Assembly: GCF_001186365.1 (NCBI RefSeq) | Contig: NZ_LDTZ01000021.1 | Coordinates: forward strand, 124,001 to 188,000 | Length of the DNA: 64,000 nucleotides | Direction: 5' to 3' | Source of the DNA: Gordonia jacobaea | Lineage (GTDB): Bacteria; Actinomycetota; Actinomycetes; Mycobacteriales; Mycobacteriaceae | Shown here: positions 52,649 to 61,461 of the stretch, piece after piece | How the letters are laid out: every line of letters begins with the position of its first letter | Position numbering within the stretch: position 1 is the first letter of the stretch | Position numbers and translations under genes: made by a program | Notes under the pieces: generated by a model | Databases searched by the model: none | What the model was told of the DNA's origin: nothing | Seen by the model: only the letters and a program-made list of their open reading frames with translations

Positions 52649-54427
52649 TCAGTTGTCCGGGTAGTCGGCGAGCGCATCCGCGGCGCGCACAAATGCCAAG
52701 TGTGACAACGCCTGTGGCGTATTCCCGACCTGCCTGCGTGCGTCGACGTCATACTCCTCGGAGAACAGTCCGACGTCGTTGGCCGTCGCCATACCCTGAG
52801 CCATAACCTTTTCGGCGTCGCCACGCCTGCCGCTGCGGGCGTACTGCTCTGCGAGCCAGAACGTACACGCCATGAAGGGATGTTCGGTGCCGTCGAGGCC
52901 GTCGACGTGCGACGACGTCCGGTAGCGCAACACCAAGCCGCCCTGCATCAACGTTTGCTCAATGCCCTCGACAGTGGCGAGCATGCGCGGATCGTCGAAG
53001 TCGCAGAAGCCGACCTGTGGGAGTTGCAGTAGTGAGGCGTCGACCTCCGTCGTGCCCGGGTACTGGACGAACCGGCCGGTGTGCGGGTCGACCATGGTCT
53101 CCTCGATCTCGGCTCGAATCTTGTCGCGCAGCGCTTTCCAGTGGTTCGCGGGCCCCTTGAGTCCGTGCTCTTCGACGGCGCGTACGCCTCGGTCGAACGC
53201 CGCCCACACCATCGCCCGCGAGTGCGTGAACTTGCGCAGCGGCCCGCGGATCTCCCAGATGCCGTTGTCGGGTTTGTCGATGTTCTCCTCGGCCCGTTTG
53301 AGTAGTTCGCGCTGCAGCGACCACGAGATCTTGTTCTCCGGCAGGCCTGCGGCACGGGCGGCGTCGAGTGCGACGAGCACCTCGCCGATAGTGTCTGCCT
53401 GGAACTGGTCGACGGCGCCGTTGCCGACCCGTACCGGGGCGGAGCCCTCATAACCGGGGAACTGGGGCATCTCGATCTCGGGCAGTTCTCGCTCTCCCGC
53501 GATGCCGTACATGATCTGCAACTGACTGGGATCGCCGGCGATGGCGCGCAGCAACCACATCCGCCAGTGCTCGGCCACGCGGATGAATCCGTGGCAGACG
53601 AGGACGTCGAGCGTCAGGGCTGCGTCACGTAGCCACACATAGCGGTAGTCCCAATTACGTGATCCACCAATGGATTCGGGTAGCGACGTGGTTGCAGCGG
53701 CGACGATCCCCCCTGTGTCGAGATTACTCAACGCACGCAACGTGATCAGCGATCGGACGATCGCCGCGTCGCGTGACCCGGTGTGGTCGATACGGCCTGC
53801 CCACTCGGTCCACCAGTCGTGTGTTTCGCGCAGCGCCTGATCGACGTCGAGTGGTTCTGGCTCTTCGCGATATGAGTGGTACCAGGTCAACACCAAATCA
53901 AGGGTCTGGCCCGCGTGGATCGTCTTCGTCGCGCGGTGGACGTGGTCGGTGGCCTTCAGAGCGATGCCTCGGACGATCACGGCGTCTGGTCCCGCGACCG
54001 CCCTCAGCGCCGGTCGCTCGTTGTCGCCGTGCTGCAGCACCCAGGGGACGACCCGCGAATAGTCGAAGCGCATGCGGAGTTCCGTATCGATCTCGACCTT
54101 GCCGCTGATCCCGACCACTCGCCGCACGAGATCGACGCGCCCGCCGTCGATCGGCATGAACTCGTGGACCTCGGCGACACCGGTCGACGTCTCCCACCGC
54201 GTCACCAGGATCAACGTCTCACCGTCGTAGCGTCGGCTCACCGTCGCGTCGAGGTCGGTTGGCGCAAGGTGCCACGATCCGTGGTCGGGTTTGCCGAGGA
54301 GGCTCCCGAAGATCGAGGCGCTGTCGAAGCGTGGAACGCACAACCAGTCGACGTCACCGTTGCGTGAGATCAGCGCTCCGGTGCGGCAATCCCCGACGAG
54401 TGCGTAGTCTTCGATATAGGCGGCCAT
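52649..54427 (-). CDS. Glycoside hydrolase family 15 (trehalase/glucoamylase-like)
   Basis: A 592-residue GH15 protein. A beta-sandwich N-terminal domain begins MAAYIEDYALVGDCRTGALI. The (alpha/alpha)6 barrel has GGSRNWDYRYVWLRDAA, DNGIWEIRG and HSRAMVWAAFDR, with probable catalytic glutamates in WEIRG and near the C-terminus (LFSEEYD). In mycobacteria the GH15 protein Rv2402 is a trehalase, so trehalose is a likely substrate; alpha-glucan is also possible. It is divergent from zwf, 103 bases away, so released glucose could enter the pentose phosphate pathway. The start at 54427 follows family length. Confidence 0.87.
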   Translation of the reverse strand: MAAYIEDYALVGDCRTGALISRNGDVDWLCVPRFDSASIFGSLLGKPDHGSWHLAPTDLDATVSRRYDGETLILVTRWETSTGVAEVHEFMPIDGGRVDLVRRVVGISGKVEIDTELRMRFDYSRVVPWVLQHGDNERPALRAVAGPDAVIVRGIALKATDHVHRATKTIHAGQTLDLVLTWYHSYREEPEPLDVDQALRETHDWWTEWAGRIDHTGSRDAAIVRSLITLRALSNLDTGGIVAAATTSLPESIGGSRNWDYRYVWLRDAALTLDVLVCHGFIRVAEHWRMWLLRAIAGDPSQLQIMYGIAGERELPEIEMPQFPGYEGSAPVRVGNGAVDQFQADTIGEVLVALDAARAAGLPENKISWSLQRELLKRAEENIDKPDNGIWEIRGPLRKFTHSRAMVWAAFDRGVRAVEEHGLKGPANHWKALRDKIRAEIEETMVDPHTGRFVQYPGTTEVDASLLQLPQVGFCDFDDPRMLATVEGIEQTLMQGGLVLRYRTSSHVDGLDGTEHPFMACTFWLAEQYARSGRRGDAEKVMAQGMATANDVGLFSEEYDVDARRQVGNTPQALSHLAFVRAADALADYPDN

Positions 54428-54530
54428 GCTCTCGATTCTGCCTGTGATCGCAGTTGTCCGACGAAACTTCGCGAGTCGGGCACACGCCAATAGAGTCCGC
54501 ACGGACGGGCTCATCGTGGAGGAGGACTAC

Positions 54531-55949
54531 GTGACCGGACCGGCGTCGGACAACACCTCGAGCGCTGATGACCAGACGTCACCGCAGGTGACGACGCTGA
54601 TCATTTTCGGCGCCACGGGTGACCTGACCAAGCGGCTGCTGCTCCCCGCACTCGGCCAGTTGCTCGGTCTCGAACCCGATCTCAACGTGCGTTTGATCGG
54701 CGTCGGAAGGCACGACCTGACCGACGATCAGTGGCGGGACAAGGTTCGCGAAGCTTTCGCCGATGAGCGGTCGGACGCGGGGGACCGGGTGGCAGAACAG
54801 ACCGTGTACCGCCGGGGCGACCCGACCGACGCCGACGATCTCAGAAGTGTTCTCAGCGATATCGACGGCCGTCCCGTGCTGTACTTCGCGGTGCCGCCGT
54901 CGGTGACCCGCAAGGCGTGCGAGGCGCTGCGCGACGTCGACCTTCCGCCCGGCACCACGCTCGCCCCCGAGAAGCCGTTCGGGAGCGACCAGAAGTCGGC
55001 CCGCGAACTCAACGAGCTCCTGCTGGAGCTGGTACCCGAGAACCAGATCTACCGCGTGGATCACTTCCTCGGTCAGTCGGTGTTGCTCGACCTGCTCGGT
55101 GTGCGTCTGGCCAACCGCGTGTTCGAGCCGGTGTGGTCGGGAACACATATCGAGTCGGTCGTCATCCGCTACGACGAGAGCCTCGGATTAGAGGGCCGCG
55201 CAGGCTATTACGACGGGGTCGGCGCGCTGCAGGACATGATCCAGAGCCACCTGCTGCAACTGGTGGCCGTCGTCGCGATGGAACCGCCTGCGACACTCGG
55301 CGAGCGCGATCTGCGTGACGCGATCGGCGCGGCGCTGCGTGCCGTGCACATCTGGGACGACGATGCCGTGGCATCGTCGCGTCGAGCCCGCTACACGGCG
55401 GGCGAAGCGGGCGGCGAGCAGTTGCCCAACTACGTCGACGAGGACGGTGTCGACGCGTCGAACAACACCGAGACCCTGGCGGAAGCCACGTTCGAGGTTC
55501 GCACCAACAGGTGGCAGGGAGTGCCGTTCACGCTGCGCTCGGGCAAGGCGCTCGATCCGGAGGCGAAGGAGATCGTGCTGACCTTCCGTCCGCTGCGGCA
55601 CGTCCCCGAGCAGTTTGAGGACCAAGTCCAGCCCAACGTCCTGCGTTTCACGTTCGGTCACGACGCGATGTCGGTGCGGCTCAACGTCCATCGTGGCTCA
55701 CATCCCTTCGCGCTCAAGACCGTTGACCTCGACGCCGACTTCGGCAACGCGTCGATGCGGGCATACGCCGAGGTGCTGTCGGGAATCATCAAAGGCGATG
55801 AGACACTTGCCGTTCGCGGCGATGCCGCCGAAGAGTGTTGGCGCATCGTCGATCCCATCGTCGACGCGTGGCGTGCCAACAAGGTGCCGATCGACGACTA
55901 CGCCGCGGGCAGTGCCGGACCCGACGCCTGGCCGACGCTGCCGCTCTAG
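54531..55949 (+). CDS. zwf: Glucose-6-phosphate 1-dehydrogenase
   Basis: A 472-residue enzyme of the oxidative pentose phosphate pathway. It oxidises glucose 6-phosphate to 6-phosphogluconolactone with NADP+. It has IIFGATGDLTKRLLLPAL, the EKPFG segment and the active-site IYRVDHFLG with D177 and H178. GGAGGAGG upstream of the GTG at 54531 fixes the start. No opcA or tal lies next to it, so this is a stand-alone copy rather than the classic tal-zwf-opcA cluster. Confidence 0.95.
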   Translation: MTGPASDNTSSADDQTSPQVTTLIIFGATGDLTKRLLLPALGQLLGLEPDLNVRLIGVGRHDLTDDQWRDKVREAFADERSDAGDRVAEQTVYRRGDPTDADDLRSVLSDIDGRPVLYFAVPPSVTRKACEALRDVDLPPGTTLAPEKPFGSDQKSARELNELLLELVPENQIYRVDHFLGQSVLLDLLGVRLANRVFEPVWSGTHIESVVIRYDESLGLEGRAGYYDGVGALQDMIQSHLLQLVAVVAMEPPATLGERDLRDAIGAALRAVHIWDDDAVASSRRARYTAGEAGGEQLPNYVDEDGVDASNNTETLAEATFEVRTNRWQGVPFTLRSGKALDPEAKEIVLTFRPLRHVPEQFEDQVQPNVLRFTFGHDAMSVRLNVHRGSHPFALKTVDLDADFGNASMRAYAEVLSGIIKGDETLAVRGDAAEECWRIVDPIVDAWRANKVPIDDYAAGSAGPDAWPTLPL

Positions 55950-55952
55950 ACG

Positions 55953-56450
55953 GTGACGTTCATGCGCATTCCGTCGACCGTCCGCCGTGCCGTCGCCGAC
56001 GTGTCGGTCTCCTTCGACGCCCCGCCCGACGAGGTCTTCGACTACCTCGTCGACCCGGAGAACCGGCCGCAGTGGCAAGCCAGCCTGCGTGCGATCGCCG
56101 ACCTGATGCCCCTCGGCGATCACCCCGGCGACGTCGGAACGTCGTGGACAGACGTCACTGTCGTCCCGTGTGTCCGCCCACGCATGGACGTCGTGCGGAG
56201 CGCTCGACCACGGCGCTGGGTCGAGATCGGGCAGTGGAGATTTGTCGACGCCGCGCTGGTGCTCACCGTCGACCGCGCATCCGATGGGTCGACGACCGTC
56301 GGGGCTCGAGCCGTCCTCACGCTGCCGATCATGCTCGCGCCTGTCTTCATCCCTCTGGCAGTGGTCGTCCCGCCTGCCGTTCGCCTCGACCTCCGGAGCG
56401 CGGCGTCGGCGATCACGGCGAGGCGGGAGCGTGCCGATCAGGGCAGTTGA
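55953..56450 (+). CDS. SRPBCC family protein (polyketide cyclase-like)
   Basis: A 165-residue START/SRPBCC-type protein: VSVSFDAPPDEVFDYLVDPENRPQWQASLR is the classic opening, followed by strand pairs and a C-terminal hydrophobic helix (LPIMLAPVFIPLAVVV). It may bind a small hydrophobic ligand. It begins 3 bases after the zwf stop at GTG 55953, or at ATG 55962. Its 3' end overlaps the convergent secreted-protein gene by 13 bases. Confidence 0.8.
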   Translation: MTFMRIPSTVRRAVADVSVSFDAPPDEVFDYLVDPENRPQWQASLRAIADLMPLGDHPGDVGTSWTDVTVVPCVRPRMDVVRSARPRRWVEIGQWRFVDAALVLTVDRASDGSTTVGARAVLTLPIMLAPVFIPLAVVVPPAVRLDLRSAASAITARRERADQGS

Positions 56451-56980
56451 ATCGCGTTCACGCCTGGGATCACGCTGATCACTTGCGGCGCTGCATTCGG
56501 CTGCTCACGCAGCACGCTGACCGTCGCGACGACGGGACCCGACCCGGTCACCGCGACCGCGGACGTCTTCAGCGTCGACGGGTAGCCGCTCACCGGATAG
56601 CTCGGTAGCTGCCAGTGCCGCAGAGACACCACGCCGTGCTTGCCGGTCCGCAGGTTGTTCCACGAGATCGACAGGAACCGATGCGAGTACTGGTAGTGAT
56701 ACGACGCCGGTGAGGGCACGGAGAAGGTGACGGCGGCGGGCGGTGGCGGGAACTGCAGGGTGCGCGGCGCCGGTTGCGCGACGACGGTGACCGGACGCAG
56801 CGATCCGCCGGGCACGCCGGCCGGACCGGTCTCGACGCCGCCGATCGCGGGAATCGAGAACGTCAGCACATCTGATCGCGTGGGAGCCGATGGCGCGGCA
56901 TTCGCCAAAGCCGGTCCGCTGACCAGGGTCAACGCGAAGAGAACGAACGCGGTCAGTAGGCGTCTAGCGGCGGTGGTCAT
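56438..56980 (-). CDS. Small secreted protein of unknown function
   Basis: A 180-residue protein with a signal peptide (ARRLLTAFVLFALTLVSGPALANA) and a beta-rich secreted part that I do not recognise. GAGGAG precedes the ATG. The mature part is Pro/Val-rich and contains a WNN and RHWQ stretch. It is divergent from the DHA2 exporter. No function can be inferred. Confidence 0.65.
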   Translation of the reverse strand: MTTAARRLLTAFVLFALTLVSGPALANAAPSAPTRSDVLTFSIPAIGGVETGPAGVPGGSLRPVTVVAQPAPRTLQFPPPPAAVTFSVPSPASYHYQYSHRFLSISWNNLRTGKHGVVSLRHWQLPSYPVSGYPSTLKTSAVAVTGSGPVVATVSVLREQPNAAPQVISVIPGVNAIQLP

Positions 56981-57120
56981 CGTCGGCTCCTCTGGTGGTC
57001 AACACTGGCTGGTCTGCGTTCATTGGCAAGTCGTGCACGATCGGAGCATCGTGGGAACTACCTACGGCTCCGCGTGCCGCCGACACCACTGCACCACGAC
57101 TGTGAGAGACGGGCAACGAT

Positions 57121-58605
57121 ATGCACACGCCTGCGCCGAACAATGGCTCTCCGGGGGTCAGCGCATCGTCGGCGAAGGGTCGCTGGCTCATCGCGTCGGC
57201 TGTCCTCGGTTCGGGTGTCGCCTTCCTCGACGGCACCGTCGTGAACGTCGCATTGCCGACCATCGCGCGCGACCTCGACACCGGGCTCGCCGGACAGCAG
57301 TGGGTCGTCGACGGGTACATGCTCACACTCAGCGCGCTGCTGCTGACCGGTGGTGTCGCGGGAGATCGGTACGGCCGCAGGGCCGTATTCGTCGGCGGTT
57401 TGATCGTGTTCGCAATCGCCTCGATCGCGTGCGGTCTTGCCCCGACCATCGAGTGGTTGGTGGTGGCACGTCTTGTCCAGGGTGTCGCGGCGGCCGCACT
57501 CGTGCCGGGCAGCCTTGCACTGGTCAATGCCGGTATCCGCGAAGAGGAACGAGGGCAGGCAGTCGGCCTGTGGGCGGGGATGTCGGGGGCGACGAGTGCG
57601 CTCGGACCGTTCGTCGGCGGATGGCTCGTCGACGCCGCGTCGTGGCGGTGGGTCTTCTTCCTCAGCGTGCCGCTCGCGCTCGTTGCGGCGGCGATCACGT
57701 TGCGGCACATAGACGAATCGAAGGAGCCCGACGTGGCAGGGCGGCCCGACATTCCTGGTGCCGTCACCATCACGCTGGGACTCGCGGGTGTGATCGTTGC
57801 GCTGATCGAGGGGCCGTCGCGCGGGTGGACGCCGTGGATCATCGCGATAGGAGTCGCTGGGGTTGTGCTTCTGGTGGTGTTCGTGCGGATCGAACTACGC
57901 ACGCCTGCATCACTTCTCGAGTTGTCGATGTTCCGCTCGGCGCAGTTCACCGGAGCGAATGCGACGACCCTGCTCGTCTATGCCGCGCTCGGAGGGGCGC
58001 TGTTTCTTGTTGCGCTGCAACTACAACAGAGCCTCGGGTACTCGGCATTGGAAGCCGGCGCTGCGATGGTGCCGAGCACCGTCGTGATGCTCTTCGGGTC
58101 GTCCCTGTCGGGGCGGATTGCGCAGAAGACGGGTCCTCGCATTCCGATGACCGTGGGCCCGATCATCGCGGGCATCGGGTTGGCATTGATGGCGCGGATC
58201 GTCCCTGGGGCAAGCTATCTCGGCGCGGTGTTCCCCGCGGTGATCCTGTTCGGTGTGGGTATGACCATCACCGTCGCGCCCCTGACCGCCGCGGCGCTCG
58301 CTGCGGTCGACGATGCGCACGCCGGCGCGGCGTCGGGTGTCAACAACGCTGTGTCGAGGATCGCGGGTCTGCTCGCCGTCGCGGTTCTTCCTGCTGTTGC
58401 GGGGATCAGTGCTGGACCTGGCCAGCCGCTCGGTCCCGGATTCACCACGGCGATGCTCATCTCCGCGGTCTTCTGTGCACTGGGCGGAGTGGTCGCGGCT
58501 TTCACGATCCGGTCCGGTACCGGCTTCCGACCACAGGTGACACCGGCAGTGAACGCCGCGTGTCAGGACCCCGCGACACGGGTGCGTTCGTCGACGTCGG
58601 GCTGA
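57121..58605 (+). CDS. MFS transporter, DHA2 family (second multidrug exporter)
   Basis: A 494-residue 14-helix transporter. It has AFLDGTVVNVALPTIARDL in TM1, GVAGDRYGRR as the MFS loop motif and GPFVGGWLV in TM5. It is related to the exporter at 15.5 kb but is not a recent duplicate. It should remove toxic compounds using the proton gradient. The 140 bases upstream contain no palindrome as clear as the twin operator of the first exporter. Its 3' end overlaps the convergent hydrolase by 43 bases. Confidence 0.9.
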   Translation: MHTPAPNNGSPGVSASSAKGRWLIASAVLGSGVAFLDGTVVNVALPTIARDLDTGLAGQQWVVDGYMLTLSALLLTGGVAGDRYGRRAVFVGGLIVFAIASIACGLAPTIEWLVVARLVQGVAAAALVPGSLALVNAGIREEERGQAVGLWAGMSGATSALGPFVGGWLVDAASWRWVFFLSVPLALVAAAITLRHIDESKEPDVAGRPDIPGAVTITLGLAGVIVALIEGPSRGWTPWIIAIGVAGVVLLVVFVRIELRTPASLLELSMFRSAQFTGANATTLLVYAALGGALFLVALQLQQSLGYSALEAGAAMVPSTVVMLFGSSLSGRIAQKTGPRIPMTVGPIIAGIGLALMARIVPGASYLGAVFPAVILFGVGMTITVAPLTAAALAAVDDAHAGAASGVNNAVSRIAGLLAVAVLPAVAGISAGPGQPLGPGFTTAMLISAVFCALGGVVAAFTIRSGTGFRPQVTPAVNAACQDPATRVRSSTSG

Positions 58606-59441
58606 CGGGTCAGGAAAGCGCCGATCTCGCGGGCGACCGTGGCGGGATCGTCGAGCGAGAGGAGGACCGAGCCGTCGATCGTCCGCAGGCGCGCGGAGGG
58701 AATCAGGTCGGCGAGGCGGCGGCCATGCTCGGGCGGCATCACGTGATTGCGAACAGGCCAGAGAATCAACGCATCTCCCGTGAATTCGCGAAGAGCCTCG
58801 GTATCACGGATGAGGCTCGATGCGTCGAATCGCGTGGAGGCGTAGGAGGCCAGGTCGCGCGCAACGTTGCGGTCGGAGAGTACGGATTTCGTCCACCCCT
58901 CGACAACAGCGTCGGGAATCGGGCGAGCTGTCATCCAGCCGAAGAGCAACGGTGTGTTGCGCAGCCACCGGATTCGCAGTAGCCGTGCCGCGAGAGTCAG
59001 GCCGCCAGGAAGATGTGCCGACACGGTGGCCATTTTGCCGGGCAATCCTGGAGGGAAGTTCTCGAACGCCTCGCACGGCAGGATCACGAGTCGTCCCACC
59101 CGCTGGTCGCGTTTCGCTGCGGTCAGGAACAGTCCGCCGCCCCAATCGGAGTGAACGAGTGTCACGTCGTCGAGGTCGAGGGCGTCGAGGAAGTCTGCGA
59201 CGAGGTTCACCATTCCCGGCATCCGCAGGTCGGCGTCGGAGTTCATTGCGCGACGATGCGCGCCAAGTGGGAGGACTGGTCTCAGGTAGCGGAAGCCGGA
59301 CGGGAGCAACGGCATGACCTGATCCCAGAGGGTGTGGTCCATGAACAAACCGTGCAGCAACACCACGGGCGGACCGCTGCCCTCGTCTGCATAGTCGATG
59401 CTTCCTGCGGGCATGCCGACGGAGCTGAGTCGGTGGTTCAT
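58563..59441 (-). CDS. Alpha/beta hydrolase
   Basis: A 292-residue hydrolase. It has VVLLHGLFMDHTLWD and the nucleophile elbow LVHSDWGGGLFL with an aspartate, as in haloalkane dehalogenases and epoxide hydrolases, and a small cap domain follows. The ATG at 59441 (MNHRLSS) has GGAGG at five bases; a longer frame from 59459 is less well supported. It is divergent from a TetR gene through a 17-base-arm palindrome and is the likely target of that repressor. Confidence 0.85.
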   Translation of the reverse strand: MNHRLSSVGMPAGSIDYADEGSGPPVVLLHGLFMDHTLWDQVMPLLPSGFRYLRPVLPLGAHRRAMNSDADLRMPGMVNLVADFLDALDLDDVTLVHSDWGGGLFLTAAKRDQRVGRLVILPCEAFENFPPGLPGKMATVSAHLPGGLTLAARLLRIRWLRNTPLLFGWMTARPIPDAVVEGWTKSVLSDRNVARDLASYASTRFDASSLIRDTEALREFTGDALILWPVRNHVMPPEHGRRLADLIPSARLRTIDGSVLLSLDDPATVAREIGAFLTRQPDVDERTRVAGS

Positions 59442-59477
59442 CGGACCTCCACTATTCAAGATCTACCGACCGATCTG

Positions 59478-59517
59478 GAGCAAGTGCTCTAGAGCAACCA
59501 CTCTAGAGCACTTGCTC
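59478..59517. promoter_or_regulatory. Large palindromic operator between hydrolase and tetR genes
   Basis: Perfect 17-base arms, GAGCAAGTGCTCTAGAG at 59478-59494 and its complement at 59501-59517, flank a 6-base centre. Each arm contains its own palindrome, GAGCA-AG-TGCTC at 59478-59489 and GAGCA-CT-TGCTC at 59506-59517, with centres 28 bases apart. It lies 7 bases before the TetR start, so repressor binding would block both genes. Confidence 0.8.
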
Positions 59518-59523
59518 TAAGCT

Positions 59524-60159
59524 GTGAAGGTGTCAACGGGAGCACGGTCGGAAAAAGTCACAGCCGAGGACGGCCAGACTGCGGAGCGGATCGTCGTCGC
59601 GATGGGTGAGTCGTTGCGTCGTCGTGGTTACTCGGCCACGGGCATCAAGCAGGTTCTCGACGCCGCGGGAGTGCCCAACGGCTCCCTGTACCACCACTTT
59701 CCAGGGGGCAAGCGACAAGTCGCAGGCGCGGCCCTCCGCTCGATGGGTCAGGCATACGCCCAGTTGGTCGGCGGATTGATGATGGCGGGTGACGACATTC
59801 CGACGGCGATCGAGTCTGCCTTTCGCGAGGCAGCAGATGCCGCCGAAGGGACGGGCTGGGCCAATATGTGCCCGGTGGGGACCATTGCGGGCGAGGTGGC
59901 CGATGTGGAACCCGAGCTGCGCGCGACGACTGGAGAGATCTTCGACGAGTGGATCACCGCGGGCACGAAGCTGTTGTCTGCGCGAGGAATGACAACACCA
60001 GCCGCACGCGATCTCGTCGTCGCGGTACTGGCGGCTCTCGAGGGAGCATTCGTGATGGCGCGTACGTTGAGGTCCCGCGATCCGCTCATCTCATCGGGCA
60101 AGGCCATGGCCGCGTACGCGGCGCTACTGTCATCGGGTGACGTCGACATCATCGGGTAA
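59524..60159 (+). CDS. TetR family regulator, LmrA/YxaF-like
   Basis: A 211-residue repressor. The helix-turn-helix region reads GYSATGIKQVLDAAGVPNGSLYHHFPGGKRQ, and the C-terminal domain (WANMCPVGTIAGEV) is the LmrA-type ligand domain. The start is GTG 59524 or GTG 59530, with no good ribosome site, so the mRNA may be leaderless. It is divergent from an alpha/beta hydrolase. Its stop overlaps the start of the following membrane-protein gene by 23 bases, so the two are co-transcribed. Confidence 0.88.
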   Translation: MKVSTGARSEKVTAEDGQTAERIVVAMGESLRRRGYSATGIKQVLDAAGVPNGSLYHHFPGGKRQVAGAALRSMGQAYAQLVGGLMMAGDDIPTAIESAFREAADAAEGTGWANMCPVGTIAGEVADVEPELRATTGEIFDEWITAGTKLLSARGMTTPAARDLVVAVLAALEGAFVMARTLRSRDPLISSGKAMAAYAALLSSGDVDIIG

Positions 60160-60976
60160 GTGGGCCGGAACGTACGCGGGGATACTGGCGGTGCTCGGCA
60201 TCGCCTTCGTGTTCGCGCCCGCCTATCTCGCGGGCGGCCATTACGGCGGATACGGCGACAACACGCGACTTGTGCAGTCGATGCGCAACGCATTCATCGA
60301 CTACTCGGGCTCGGGAAGCGCGGTGCTCCCGGATAGCCTCAGGACCGTCGTCGACTACTGGGCGCGCTATCACGTCGCGAAAGCGGTGATCGCCGCGCTG
60401 GCGCTGCTGGTGTTGTGCTCGGCGTGCCGACGACTCTGGGCGTCGTATCAGGGTAGGTCGTCTCAGGGGCGCCAGGCTGATAGCCGCGGTCGGACGGTGG
60501 CGTACGTCGTCGCCGGCGTGGCTGTTTCACTCGGAACGATCAGTGCCGCTGCGTTGCTCATGGCCAACATCCAGGGTGCGATTGCGCCGCTGTCTTCTGC
60601 GGTGTCATTGCTTCCCGCGCAACGTGATTCGTCACTGGCGGGGGCGATCGACGCTGTGCGTCACGGGATCGCCACGCCGGGTGCGTCGCCGGTTGCCGAT
60701 CACCTCGTGGCCGACTTCGCGCGCTACCACGTCGTGGTGGCGGTGCTGACCGCGGTATTCGTGGCGCTACTCGGCGTACTCGCGGTTCGACTGTGGCGCG
60801 GCCGACGTGCTGCATCGAATGGTATTGGTGCACTGAGCTACTCGACGCTTCCGGCAACCGCAACCGCCGCGGCCACGTTGACGGTGGCCGCGGCGGTGCT
60901 GGTGCTGTGCGTCGCCAACATATCGAGCGCGCTGGAACCCGCGCGGGCGCTCAGCTTGTTCTTCGCGGGCGGCTGA
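60137..60976 (+). CDS. Four-helix membrane protein with internal repeat, unknown function
   Basis: A 279-residue protein with four membrane helices that I do not recognise. It is built as two similar halves: VVDYWARYHVAKAVIAALALLVL in the first and LVADFARYHVVVAVLTAVFVALL in the second. Each half begins with a large outside loop that contains ALLP-type segments. It overlaps the TetR gene and is probably regulated with it. No catalytic motif is visible. Possible relation to DUF-type actinobacterial membrane proteins is a guess. Confidence 0.6.
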   Translation: MTSTSSGKWAGTYAGILAVLGIAFVFAPAYLAGGHYGGYGDNTRLVQSMRNAFIDYSGSGSAVLPDSLRTVVDYWARYHVAKAVIAALALLVLCSACRRLWASYQGRSSQGRQADSRGRTVAYVVAGVAVSLGTISAAALLMANIQGAIAPLSSAVSLLPAQRDSSLAGAIDAVRHGIATPGASPVADHLVADFARYHVVVAVLTAVFVALLGVLAVRLWRGRRAASNGIGALSYSTLPATATAAATLTVAAAVLVLCVANISSALEPARALSLFFAGG

Positions 60977-61021
60977 GGCGGCCCGTTCGCTGCGGTCAGG
61001 CGCCCGCTTTGGATACAGCTG

Positions 61022-61369
61022 TCAGATGCTCAGCAGACGCAGGACGATGTACGCGATCGAGACGAGCATCAGCACGACGACGGGCGCGATGTTCTTGTCG
61101 CCCGCGCGCAGGTGGAAGATCGCTGCGCCGAGGAAGTAGAGGAAGGTTCCGATCGCTGCTACGACGCCGATCGGCCACCAGAACAAGCCGACGATGAGGC
61201 CGATCGCTCCCGCGAACTCGGCGAGCGCGAGGAGGCCCACCTTGTCCTGGGGGAATCCGACCTCGGTCATCACGCCCATCTGCTTGGGGTCGTGGCGCAG
61301 TTTGCCCACTCCCGAGAAGACGAGCATCAGTGCGAACACGATGGCGATGACGACGGTGGCGATGAACAT
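61022..61369 (-). CDS. DoxX family membrane protein
   Basis: A 115-residue four-helix protein of the DoxX type: FSGVGKLRHDPKQMG, then LALAEFAGAIGLIVGLFWWPIGVVAAIGTFLYFLGAAIFHL. DoxX-like proteins occur in redox and detoxification contexts; the mechanism is unclear. AGGAG precedes the ATG at 61369. It is divergent from a MarR gene whose likely operators lie between them. Confidence 0.85.
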   Translation of the reverse strand: MFIATVVIAIVFALMLVFSGVGKLRHDPKQMGVMTEVGFPQDKVGLLALAEFAGAIGLIVGLFWWPIGVVAAIGTFLYFLGAAIFHLRAGDKNIAPVVVLMLVSIAYIVLRLLSI

Positions 61370-61408
61370 GACAGCTCCTGGGTAAACCGCTGCGGTGGCA
61401 GACGGGTT

Positions 61409-61455
61409 GTTGAATGTTCAACTAAAGCTACACGCAGTTACTTGAATGTTCAAGT
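61409..61455. promoter_or_regulatory. Two MarR-type operators in the doxX/marR gap
   Basis: GTTGAA-TG-TTCAAC at 61409-61422 and ACTTGAA-TG-TTCAAGT at 61440-61455 are perfect palindromes apart from the TG centre and share the core TTGAATGTTCAA. Their centres are 32 bases apart, about three turns. The MarR product is the likely binder, controlling doxX and itself. Confidence 0.75.
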
Positions 61456-61461
61456 CAGCGT

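Noticed and set aside
56727..58982. 751-codon plus-strand frame overlapping the secreted protein and DHA2 exporter
   Set aside because: It is Arg/Cys/His-rich with no motifs and crosses several better-supported genes.
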